Notes: generated from the sequence alone by a model not told the origin. A stretch of 5,534 bases of DNA from Oscillospiraceae bacterium (GCA_902795765.1 CADBMQ010000107.1:1-5534), one strand, 5' to 3'; numbered from the stretch's first letter, positions 1-5,534 are shown. Translations and numbers: made by a program.

Positions 1-66
1 AAACCTCCGTGATTTTTTAGTAATGCGGTCGCCAAACCATTTACTATTATATCACGGAGGTTTTTT
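1..66 (+). terminator. Long hairpin with T-run, probable terminator of a gene left of the window
   Basis: Bases 1-13 pair perfectly with 51-63 (13 bp, core ACCTCCGTGAT/ATCACGGAGGT). Inside this, TAGTAA (18-23) pairs with TTACTA (41-46), making a long, nearly continuous stem around a small loop. A run of six T (61-66) follows on the plus strand, as in an intrinsic terminator. The hairpin begins at the very first base, so the gene it would serve is not visible. It is longer than a usual terminator, so it could instead be a mobile palindrome or a structured RNA. Confidence 0.5.
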
Positions 67-82
67 GCTAAAGCCTTTTTAT

Positions 83-127
83 CCCCCAGTAGAACTGAGG
101 GTTATTTTGCGCCTTATGGCACCAAAA
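83..127. repeat. Two small adjacent hairpins
   Basis: CCCCCAGT (83-90) pairs with ACTGAGGG (94-101) around a 3-base loop with one mismatch. Next to it TTTTG (105-109) and GCC (111-113) pair with GGC (118-120) and CAAAA (123-127) around a TTAT loop, with a small internal bulge. They fill the space between the hairpins at 1-63 and 129-163. No reading frame is seen here. They may be decayed terminators or parts of a structured RNA; the role is unknown. Confidence 0.3.
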
Positions 128-128
128 T

Positions 129-165
129 AAATCCCACTATAACTCAGCGTTATAGTGGGATTTTT
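129..165 (-). terminator. Bidirectional intrinsic terminator downstream of the XRE regulator
   Basis: A perfect 15-bp stem, AAATCCCACTATAAC (129-143) against GTTATAGTGGGATTT (149-163), closes a 5-base loop. It starts about 12 bases after the stop codon of the minus-strand regulator, whose transcript would end in ATTTATTTT. On the plus strand the stem is followed by TTTTT (161-165), so it can also stop transcription arriving from the left. Confidence 0.8.
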
Positions 166-175
166 ACATTCAATC

Positions 176-784
176 TTATTTGTTGATGACCTTTTTCTGC
201 CAACTTTTTTTACCGCAGTTCGGGCATTTCATATATCGTGTTCGATTTATGTGCATCGAAAAAAGCACACTTTTGTATGTCGGCACATATTTATGCCCGC
301 ACTTTTCGCAATGGTAATAACCTGCAACCTGCTCTATTTTGACCGCAAAAAATATACCGATGAGAAATGGTATGATACCTAAGGAAATTAACAAAAATCT
401 AATCCAATTCGATATTTCGGCAAAACATGCAACAAAAACCAAAATAATATAAAGCAAAGTAACTGTTATTCCGATAACTATCTCCATTTTAAGAAGCCTT
501 CTATCGGAAATCTCCTTTTGCTTAACCATTTCAAGAAGGTTTTGCTCTAATTTTTCATTATATTCGTTTTTCATAATAAATTCCCCACTTAATAATTCAT
601 TAACCGTTATATCGAGAATATTGCAAAGTTCAAGCATTATTGATGCGTCAGGCAACGATTTGCCGTTTTCCCATTTAGAGATTGCTCGGTCGGTTATTTT
701 CAACTTTTCGGCTAATTGCATTTGAGTCAGATTTTTATTTTTTCTACACTCGGCTATAAATCTGCCGATTTTTGCTTGATTCAT
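176..784 (-). CDS. XRE-family HTH regulator with two membrane helices and a C-terminal zinc ribbon
   Basis: The predicted protein has 202 residues. Residues about 5-65 form a Cro/C1-type helix-turn-helix (LTQMQLAEKL, then ISKWENGKSLPD), followed by a charged segment, two hydrophobic helices (about 100-122 and 127-155), and a CxxC...CxxC zinc ribbon (Cys159, 162, 187, 190) at the C-terminus. The start is set at the ATG at 782-784 because AGGAGA (792-797) lies 7 bases upstream; an in-frame ATG at 800-802 overlaps that ribosome binding site and is unlikely. Stop is TAA. It has its own sigma-A-like promoter and its own terminator, so it is a single-gene unit. Family knowledge: such membrane-tethered XRE proteins are common in Clostridia, mostly uncharacterised. 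Target and signal are unknown; sensing through the membrane or zinc domain is inference. Its coding sequence appears more A/T-rich than the other genes here. Confidence 0.9.
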   Translation of the reverse strand: MNQAKIGRFIAECRKNKNLTQMQLAEKLKITDRAISKWENGKSLPDASIMLELCNILDITVNELLSGEFIMKNEYNEKLEQNLLEMVKQKEISDRRLLKMEIVIGITVTLLYIILVFVACFAEISNWIRFLLISLGIIPFLIGIFFAVKIEQVAGYYHCEKCGHKYVPTYKSVLFSMHINRTRYMKCPNCGKKSWQKKVINK

Positions 785-791
785 AAACCTA

Positions 792-797
792 TCTCCT
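792..797 (-). promoter_or_regulatory. Ribosome binding site deciding the XRE start
   Basis: On the minus strand AGGAGA is followed by a 7-base spacer and ATG (784-782). This supports the downstream start and excludes the in-frame ATG at 802-800, which lies 5' of this site. Confidence 0.85.
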
Positions 798-810
798 TTC
801 ATTTGCCTTA

Positions 811-839
811 ATTATAGAGCTGTGTTATAAAAAAGTCAA
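811..839 (-). promoter_or_regulatory. Sigma-A type promoter of the XRE gene
   Basis: Reading the minus strand, TTGACT (839-834) is separated by exactly 17 bases from TATAAT (816-811). The -10 box is consensus and the -35 differs at one base. The transcript would start near 800-805, just upstream of the ribosome binding site, so the leader is very short. Confidence 0.85.
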
Positions 840-859
840 CAAACCAACGGTTGAGTTGG
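836..859 (-). promoter_or_regulatory. Overlapping inverted repeats next to the -35 box, possible operator
   Basis: CAACGGTTG (845-853) is an odd-length perfect palindrome. CCAAC (844-848) also pairs with GTTGG (855-859), and TCAAC (836-840) with GTTGA (850-854). They overlap or abut the -35 element of the regulator's promoter, where an autoregulatory site would be expected for an XRE protein. Short repeats like this arise by chance, so this is only a suggestion. Confidence 0.25.
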
Positions 860-871
860 GGATTATATTGA

Positions 872-897
872 AAAAGGCACCCTTTCGGGTGCCTTTT
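872..897 (-). terminator. Intrinsic terminator after the esterase-dockerin gene
   Basis: AAAAGGCACCC (872-882) pairs with GGGTGCCTTTT (887-897), an 11-bp perfect stem. On the minus strand the loop is GAAA and the stem runs into TTTTTC. It lies 18 bases past the dockerin stop codon (915-917), not just after the internal TAG at 1185, which supports one transcription unit running through the dockerin. Confidence 0.85.
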
Positions 898-914
898 GAA
901 TTTAGTTTGTGCGA

Positions 915-1184
915 TTAGAGAAATTTTACGAGCAATGCCTTAACATCGAGAATATCAACTTTGCCATCGCTGTTTACATCACTTGCATAATCGTCAGAAG
1001 TTTTACCAGAAGCAACTTTGCTGAGCAACATCTGCAAATCGAGTGCATTTACAACACCATCGTGGTTTACATCGCCCTTCTTAACGTCAGGTGTTGCTTT
1101 GGTGGTTGTTGCCTTAGTGGTTGTAGTTGTGGTAGTTGCCTTTGTAGTTGTAGCAACCGAAGAATCGTTTACAAACTTGATGTC
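915..1184 (-). pseudogene. Type I dockerin and linker, in frame after an internal TAG of the esterase gene
   Basis: The esterase frame continues after the TAG at 1185-1187 for 89 more codons to TAA (915-917). First comes DIKFVND, the likely last strand of the preceding CBM-like domain, then a Thr/Lys/Ala linker (about 1163-1077), then a type I dockerin with both calcium-binding loops: DVNHDGVVNALD starting at 1073 and DVNSDGKVDILD starting at 980, each followed by a hydrophobic helix segment. Dockerins plug enzymes into cohesins of scaffoldin proteins in cellulosomes. There is no ribosome binding site or start codon right after the TAG, and the first ATG is inside the dockerin, so this is not a separate gene. 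It is either the lost tail of a nonsense-mutated gene or the true C-terminus if UAG is read as an amino acid. Confidence 0.85.
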
Positions 1185-1187
1185 CTA
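1185..1187 (-). other. In-frame UAG codon between the CBM-like domain and the dockerin
   Basis: The minus strand reads ...SYTL, TAG, DIKFVND.... The codons on both sides look like one beta strand of the same domain, and the frame is kept exactly to the dockerin stop. One base change to CAG (Gln), AAG (Lys) or GAG (Glu) would restore a single protein. Confidence 0.85.
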
Positions 1188-2747
1188 GAGAGTGTAACTC
1201 ATCGAGCCAAGACCTGTTGTCATATCCTTTGCACGAACACGGAATTCGAGCGGATTGAACATTGCCATTTGAGCGCCTGTGAGCGATCTCTTTTCAGATC
1301 CGTTTGCACCACCTGCGAAGTCTGCGAACTTAACTGTGTAAGTTACAGTCTTGCCAACGATGTCATTACCTGTACCAAGGCTTACGAATGTACCTGAATA
1401 TTTGCCGATACCTGTGTTATTACCACCTGCGTAAACTTCGAGCGGAACGTTTTTATTGCCAACCGAATTTACTGTCAAAGTGAAGCGGATTGCATTTGCA
1501 TCGCTTGGAGCAGATGTTTTCTTACTATAAAAACCGTAGTCATAGAGTGAGTACTCTGCAATGCTGTCGTTAGAAGTGAGTGTTACATTGCTGCCGTTCA
1601 TACTCCATGTGCCTGTGTTAGAAGCATTCCACTGTGATGCAGGCATATATGTGTCGCCTGTTACAGGAACAACTGTTGTCTGTTGAGTTGTTTGTTGTGT
1701 TGTTTTTTGAGTTGTCTGCTGAGTCTGTTCTGTTTTCTGTGTTGTCGGATTAGTCGGATTTGTACCCATCCAGCCCTTGCCTTTGATGTAGTTGATAAGA
1801 AGTTGAGCGTTCTTTACATGGCTTGTGTAGAACGGGTGGTCTGCACCGCCAACGTCCATACCATACTGACCGTTAGACTTACAGCTCTGCAATGTTGTGA
1901 AGTATGTGTTTGTGATACTTGTTTCAGCAACAGCCTTGTTGTAGAGTCCCTGAATACTCGACTTATTTGTATCTGCCAAGTAGCCATAGTCCATCATACC
2001 TACGCAACAGAGAATCGGAACATTACCATAGTAGCTGCGAATCTGCATCAAAAGCTTCTTGTAGCACTCTTTTACGGTTTCAACTGCGCCGTCCATAGAC
2101 TGTTGCGGTGTCAAACCTTCGTGGAGGTTGCCGTTTACATCAACATAGCTATTAACTGTCGGTCTGCCTTTTTGACCAGAATAGTTTACATTTTTAAGTT
2201 GCATCCAGTCGTTAGTACCTAGGTTGATAACAACAACGTTAGGTGTACGAGTTGGTTTGAACAAACCTGATGAAGTCCAGTTTCTGTATGCACAAGTGTA
2301 GGGATAGCAGTCACTCTGACGCCACGGGTTGTTAGCCTTGTTGGAGTTAGCAACAGCGCCCGAACCGATACCGATACCGCCTGCACAAACGAGCGAACGG
2401 TCTGCATCAAATGCGTCTGCAACCTGCCAAGCGTATGCCAAAGTCGGGTCAGAGTAGTTGCTCGACAACTGTTCATAGAGGTTGTGAGAGAGGATACCAA
2501 GACCTGCTGTGATAGAGTCACCGATGAACTCAATGTAGCCTTTTTTGTTTGCAGGCTTTGTGCCGAATGTACCGTTCATATTAACAGATTTAAATGTGAG
2601 AAGGTTATCAGGAATAACCTGTGCGATTTTCGCAATTTTGAAGGTGTGCATACCTGATGAAAGCGAAGATGCGTTAATCTTTACAGTTGAATCTGTGAAA
2701 GATTTGTTGTTGCTGACAGGAGCAAGTCTACCCGATGATGACATCAA
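1185..2747 (-). CDS. SGNH-type carbohydrate esterase (CE2-like) with CBM-like domain; 5' truncated, 3' cut by TAG
   Basis: This would remove acetyl groups from xylan or a similar polysaccharide outside the cell. Visible parts: a beta-rich N-terminal piece (about 2714-2540) as in CE2 esterases; an SGNH hydrolase core with GDSITAG (catalytic Ser at 2516-2514), a glycine-rich block (GGIGIGSG), GTND (Asn at 2213-2211) and DHPF (catalytic His at 1838-1836); a Thr/Gln linker (1763-1659); and an unassigned CBM-like beta-sandwich (1658 onward). The catalytic residues are all present. Real homology seems to start near 2717: the first residues (from a TTG at 2747-2745) lack a signal peptide and ribosome binding site and are antisense to the neighbouring glycohydrolase, so the secretion signal and the start of the N-terminal domain are missing. 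The frame is cut by TAG at 1185-1187, then continues into a dockerin. CE2 is my best family; a related SGNH family is possible. As drawn, the gene is probably not functional unless the junction is an assembly error. Confidence 0.85.
   Translation of the reverse strand: MMSSSGRLAPVSNNKSFTDSTVKINASSLSSGMHTFKIAKIAQVIPDNLLTFKSVNMNGTFGTKPANKKGYIEFIGDSITAGLGILSHNLYEQLSSNYSDPTLAYAWQVADAFDADRSLVCAGGIGIGSGAVANSNKANNPWRQSDCYPYTCAYRNWTSSGLFKPTRTPNVVVINLGTNDWMQLKNVNYSGQKGRPTVNSYVDVNGNLHEGLTPQQSMDGAVETVKECYKKLLMQIRSYYGNVPILCCVGMMDYGYLADTNKSSIQGLYNKAVAETSITNTYFTTLQSCKSNGQYGMDVGGADHPFYTSHVKNAQLLINYIKGKGWMGTNPTNPTTQKTEQTQQTTQKTTQQTTQQTTVVPVTGDTYMPASQWNASNTGTWSMNGSNVTLTSNDSIAEYSLYDYGFYSKKTSAPSDANAIRFTLTVNSVGNKNVPLEVYAGGNNTGIGKYSGTFVSLGTGNDIVGKTVTYTVKFADFAGGANGSEKRSLTGAQMAMFNPLEFRVRAKDMTTGLGSMSYTL
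1659..1763 (-). repeat. Thr/Gln low-complexity linker coding repeat
   Basis: About 35 codons made almost only of Thr, Gln, Pro and Lys, with repeated units such as TTQKT and QQTTQQTT, join the esterase core to the CBM-like domain. Such linkers are typical of secreted modular polysaccharide-degrading enzymes and are often glycosylated. The DNA repeat of ACA/ACT and CAA/CAG codons is prone to length changes. Confidence 0.75.
2712..2731. other. Head-to-head junction of two 5'-truncated genes
   Basis: Left of about 2717, the minus strand reads as esterase (SNNKSFTDSTVKIN). Right of about 2731, the plus strand reads as ADP-ribosylglycohydrolase (PDDDINYMILGL). Each protein lacks its N-terminus, and there is no room for promoters, ribosome binding sites or start codons between them. 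One deletion spanning the 5' ends and shared promoter region of two divergent genes would produce exactly this, as would an assembly collapse. The exact breakpoint cannot be fixed without intact relatives. Confidence 0.7.
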
Positions 2748-3621
2748 CTATATGATTTTGGGATTGCACGTTTTGGAAAACTACGGTGTAAATTTCACTT
2801 CGCAGAATATGGCGAAAACTTGGCTCGACAATATTCCGTTCAACTTCACTTGGGGCCCCGAAAATTCGAGATACCGTCTTTTCGCAAACGCAATGCTCTT
2901 CAACAATGGCGAACTTCCAAAAGGCAAGGATTGGGACGAGCTTACAACTCTTTTCAACGATGGCGAAGAGTTGATTGGCGCTATGATTCGTGGCGACTCA
3001 TTTGGTATGACAAACCCTGCCTACCCTGCGATTGCCGCAGAAATGGCATATCGTGACGGTGTTATGACTCACAAAAAGACAGGACTTTACTCCGAAATGT
3101 GGGTTGCGGCAACTATCGCTGCTGCTTTCGGCACTTTCGATCCCGTTGAGGCTATCAAGATTGGTGCAGAGCAACTCCCGAAAGATGCTCGTTACACAAG
3201 AGCGGTATATGAGGCTCTTGAAATTTGCGTTTCCGAACCGGATTGGCTCAAAGCATACGAGAAAATCAATGCAAAATGGGGCTATCTCGGTCACGCAGGT
3301 ACAATCAACGAAACCGCCGCTATCATCAATGCGCTTGTGCATAGTGTTGGCGATGACGGACTTGTTGATTTTGAAAAGGCTATCTGTATCACAATTATGC
3401 ACGGTTGGGACGCAGACTGCTCGGGTGCTACCGCAGGTTGTATCGCAGGTGTGCTTGCAGGTTACCACAATATTCCCGAAAAGTGGCTTAGTCCGCTTTG
3501 CAACTCGTATTCGACTTGCGTTGCAACTGAGGACGATACCGAGATTGACAAACTCGCTGAAAGAATGTATCAGATGAGCCGTATCTGCTCTGCATTCAAC
3601 GATCAAAATTTCGTTAAATAG
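2731..3621 (+). pseudogene. ADP-ribosylglycohydrolase family protein, N-terminus missing
   Basis: Members of this family hydrolyse ADP-ribose or related N-/O-glycosidic bonds with two bound metal ions. Seen here: PDDDINY (metal-binding Asp cluster, from 2731), LENYGVNFT and a WLDNIPF segment typical of the larger clostridial subgroup, IRGDSFGMTNP (Asp at 2995-2997), a long helical GLYSEMWVAATIAAAFG segment, and the C-terminal metal motif GWDADCSGATAG (Asp at 3409-3411 and 3415-3417). The family normally has a substantial N-terminal part before the DDD motif with a conserved Gly-rich start; it is absent. The frame stays open upstream to a TTG at 2545, but those codons are antisense to the esterase and no ribosome binding site precedes them, so that longer protein is an artefact. 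The stop is TAG (3619-3621), followed three codons later by an in-frame TAA (3631-3633). The substrate cannot be told from sequence. With its start missing, the gene as shown is probably non-functional. Confidence 0.85.
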
Positions 3622-3633
3622 GCAAAAATTTAA

Positions 3634-3665
3634 CCCCCGAAGGCTTACTGCTTTCGGGGGTTTTT
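3634..3665 (+). terminator. Terminator between the convergent glycohydrolase and M14 genes
   Basis: CCCCCGAAGGC (3634-3644) pairs with GCTTTCGGGGG (3650-3660), 11 bp with one G-T pair, around the loop TTACT. TTTTT (3661-3665) follows on the plus strand. It lies just after the glycohydrolase stop and nine bases beyond the M14 stop on the other strand, so it can serve both genes, though the minus-strand tail (TTAAATTTTT) is weaker. Confidence 0.85.
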
Positions 3666-3668
3666 GTT

Positions 3669-5534
3669 TTATCTCGTTATTTTTCTTATGCAAGTTATCA
3701 TTTTTGTATAGTCAACCTGATATGGCGACGGGAATTCGAGCAAAACCGATTTCGCACCGATATTATACGCTACCCAACCGATAGCATATCCCTTGTCATA
3801 TCCGTAGTCGCCGTACTGAGTATATTTGAGTCCGAGGGTACCAACAAAAATACTGCCGATTTCCTTATTGCCTAGCACAGTATCGAGCCAACCGTGGCAA
3901 TTCACATAAACATCGGGATCGTACTTTTTGATGAGTGCTTGAAGATAGCGAGTTTCCTGCGCATTTCTGTTCAAAAAGTCACGATTTATATCGAAGTGTT
4001 GTGCCGTACATCTGCCAAACGCATTCGGTGCTTCACGATAGTTATTGCTACCCGCAAAAGTGCCGTCGGGATTTGCACACGGCACAATCACAAGACGATA
4101 GTTTCCAAGTTCGCTACTATGCGTTTTGTAATACTCGATGAGTTTGTTCGCACAATTAACCAAAACCTGTCCGTCACGATAATATTCGTCCTCAAATCCG
4201 TGAACTGCGAAGTCTAAAAACAAGGTCTTGGTCGCTTTGCTATTGAAAACAAACGCTTCGAGCGTTCTGCCTTGCGACGAAACTCCGTATTTTTCGCTAT
4301 ACCAACCAACATATTTCCATTGTGCATACATCACAACGCAATCGTTATCCACATTTGATGTTTTCGAAACAGTACATCCGTTCGGGTATGCCCATTTTGT
4401 GTAACCGCTCGGCTGTTTGCCGTCAACATACCAACCTGCGTTGTTTTTGTCGGCAAAATACCACTTATCGTCAGAAGCTCGGTATGCGTACCAACCGGCA
4501 AACTCATATCCAACCATTGTGAAACTGCACTTTGGCAGAGTGTTGACCTGTCCGTAGATGCAAGTTTTATCTGCCATCGTTCCGCTTCCGCCGTTCGCCT
4601 TGAACACGATTTTAAAACTCTGCGTCAAATACCAATTCCAATCGAGTTTGAAACTATTTCCTTGTGTTCGCCAAACAAATGCTCTGCCCATATTGTCGGG
4701 GTAGATGTAATATCCGCAAACGTCGTCAAATCCGTCTCCGTTGAAGTCGCCCGACACAATTCTGCCGTCCGTACTTGCCATACTAAATCCCGAACTTATA
4801 TAAAAATAGTTCCATTCGAGTTTGAAATAACTCTCGTTCGACTGCCAAATAAATGCTCGGGTTTCGCCCTTGCCGTAGTCATAAAACGCACAAATATCTG
4901 TCTTTCCGTCATTATTGTAGTCGCCTGATGTAATTCGCTTTAAAATTCTCGAAACAGAAAATCCACTTTTCATATACCAATAATTCCATTCGAGTTTGAA
5001 CCGACTTCCCTGCGACTGCCAAACAAATGCACGAGCCTCGCCTTTGCCATAATCATAAAACGCACAAACATCATCTTTGCCGTCTCCGTCAAAGTCGCCA
5101 GAGGTTACGGAATAGGTTATCAAATTAGCCGAAAATCCCGTTTTCATATACCAATAGTTCCAATCGAGTTTGAACTGACTTCCCTGCGACTGCCAAACAA
5201 ACGCACGAGTTTCGCCTTTGCCGTAGTCATAGAACGCACAAACATCGTCTTTGCCGTCGCCATTGAAGTCGCCCGAAACTATGCGATTGTCGAGTTTATT
5301 TGCATAAAATCCGCTACTCTGTCGCCAAAAATTCCAATTCAAACTAAATCCGTTGCCGTTCGACTGCCACACAAACGCACGGGTTTCGCCCTTGCCGTAG
5401 TCATAGAACGCACAGATGTCATCTTTGCCGTCGCCATTGAAGTCGCCTGAAACTATGCGATTTTTTATCGAATTTATATTCCAACCGCTATTTGCCGACC
5501 ACCATTCGCTTTTTTTGAATTTCTCGCCGTCCGA
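3669..5534 (-). CDS. Secreted multidomain protein with FG-GAP-like repeats, InlB-type repeat and C-terminal M14 zinc carboxypeptidase; 5' partial
   Basis: The frame is open from the right edge (621 residues visible) to TAA at 3671-3669; the true start and signal peptide lie beyond 5534. The GTG at 5372 is an internal Val inside a repeat, not a start. Order of domains: 58-residue FG-GAP-like repeats (5534 to about 4614) with calcium-type DxNxDG loops; a Listeria-Bacteroides/InlB-like segment (about 4613-4310; FKANGGSGTM, FAGWYA, MYAQW); then a short M14 metallopeptidase. Its zinc ligands are His (4202-4200) and Glu (4193-4191) in HGFE, and His (3896-3894) in NCHGW. NPDG and DINRDF match the substrate-binding motifs, and Glu (3737-3735) in LLEFPSP is the catalytic general base. 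All key residues are kept. The M14 domain (about 215 residues) is shorter than pancreatic-type enzymes and closer in size to murein peptide amidases. Substrate could be peptidoglycan stem peptides or dietary peptides; undecided. No dockerin or sortase signal is seen at the C-terminus. Confidence 0.88.
   Translation of the reverse strand, partial: SDGEKFKKSEWWSANSGWNINSIKNRIVSGDFNGDGKDDICAFYDYGKGETRAFVWQSNGNGFSLNWNFWRQSSGFYANKLDNRIVSGDFNGDGKDDVCAFYDYGKGETRAFVWQSQGSQFKLDWNYWYMKTGFSANLITYSVTSGDFDGDGKDDVCAFYDYGKGEARAFVWQSQGSRFKLEWNYWYMKSGFSVSRILKRITSGDYNNDGKTDICAFYDYGKGETRAFIWQSNESYFKLEWNYFYISSGFSMASTDGRIVSGDFNGDGFDDVCGYYIYPDNMGRAFVWRTQGNSFKLDWNWYLTQSFKIVFKANGGSGTMADKTCIYGQVNTLPKCSFTMVGYEFAGWYAYRASDDKWYFADKNNAGWYVDGKQPSGYTKWAYPNGCTVSKTSNVDNDCVVMYAQWKYVGWYSEKYGVSSQGRTLEAFVFNSKATKTLFLDFAVHGFEDEYYRDGQVLVNCANKLIEYYKTHSSELGNYRLVIVPCANPDGTFAGSNNYREAPNAFGRCTAQHFDINRDFLNRNAQETRYLQALIKKYDPDVYVNCHGWLDTVLGNKEIGSIFVGTLGLKYTQYGDYGYDKGYAIGWVAYNIGAKSVLLEFPSPYQVDYTKMITCIRKITR
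4614..5534 (-). repeat. Tandem 174-bp repeats encoding 58-residue FG-GAP-like units
   Basis: Five units at an exact 174-bp period (about 5459-5286, 5285-5112, 5111-4938, 4937-4764 and a diverged, shorter one at 4763-4614), plus the end of another at 5534-5460. The consensus runs SGDFNGDGKDDVCAFYDYGK, then GETRAFVWQSQGS, then FKLDWNYWYMKSGFS. The DFNGDGKDD part looks like the calcium loop of FG-GAP/VCBS beta-propeller blades. The more N-terminal units are the most alike in DNA, and the last is the most diverged (GYYIYPDNMGR replaces the FYDYGKGETR core). The true number of units is unknown because the window ends inside the array. Confidence 0.9.

Noticed and set aside
155..382. Small plus-strand frame of 75 codons
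   Set aside because: Antisense to the membrane and zinc-ribbon part of the XRE regulator, with no ribosome binding site.
176..802. Regulator start at the upstream ATG (802-800)
   Set aside because: That ATG lies 5' of and against the AGGAGA site; the ATG at 784-782 has ideal spacing from it.
909..1397. Plus-strand Cys-rich frame of 162 codons
   Set aside because: Antisense to the CBM-like domain, linker and dockerin; its Cys and Gly richness comes from reading the Thr-rich linker backwards.
1683..2222. Plus-strand frame of 179 codons opposite the esterase
   Set aside because: It is antisense to the SGNH core, rich in Cys and with no domain or start signal; a shadow of the real gene.
2545..3621. 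Toxin-antitoxin or anti-phage role for the ADP-ribosylglycohydrolase
   Set aside because: No ADP-ribosyltransferase toxin or other defence gene is adjacent, and the protein resembles a metabolic-type clostridial subgroup; nothing in the window supports a defence role.
2998..3693. Minus-strand frame of 231 codons opposite the glycohydrolase
   Set aside because: It lies opposite clear ADP-ribosylglycohydrolase motifs and crosses the terminator hairpin; no recognisable domain or ribosome binding site.
4614..5534. Tandem array considered as CRISPR
   Set aside because: The 174-bp units are head-to-tail coding repeats in one open frame with no spacers between short repeats.

Overview
The window looks like chromosome from an anaerobic Gram-positive gut or rumen Clostridium, most likely a Ruminococcus-type cellulolytic Oscillospirales. 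The clues are a type I dockerin behind a Thr/Lys/Ala linker, a dockerin-bearing SGNH esterase of the CE2 type, AGGAGA ribosome binding sites, a TTGACT/TATAAT promoter and many U-tailed hairpin terminators. This assignment is inferred from protein style, not from a marker gene.

Layout from left to right. Bases 1-175 hold no gene but a run of hairpins, the last being the terminator of the next gene. Bases 176-784 (minus) encode an XRE-type regulator fused to two membrane helices and a zinc ribbon, with a clear promoter (811-839). A shared gap with a strong minus-strand terminator (872-897) follows. Bases 915 to about 2717 (minus) encode a secreted esterase, a Thr/Gln linker, a CBM-like beta domain, a second linker and a type I dockerin. 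An in-frame TAG at 1185-1187 cuts the dockerin from the enzyme. Near 2712-2731 this reading frame runs head-to-head into the body of an ADP-ribosylglycohydrolase on the plus strand (to 3621). Both genes lack their N-termini and there is no intergenic space. A bidirectional terminator (3634-3660) separates that gene from a convergent minus-strand gene (3669 to beyond 5534). It encodes a large secreted protein with at least five 58-residue FG-GAP-like repeats, an InlB/Listeria-Bacteroides type repeat and a C-terminal M14 zinc peptidase domain.

The genes do not form one pathway. The esterase would deacetylate plant polysaccharide while docked on a cellulosome. The M14 protein would cut peptides or peptidoglycan outside the cell. 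The glycohydrolase and regulator are cytoplasmic or membrane functions. I did not find a convincing new multi-gene system. The two best observations are the UAG codon inside the esterase-dockerin frame (nonsense mutation, error, read-through or recoding) and the head-to-head truncation, which fits one deletion across a divergent promoter region or an assembly collapse.
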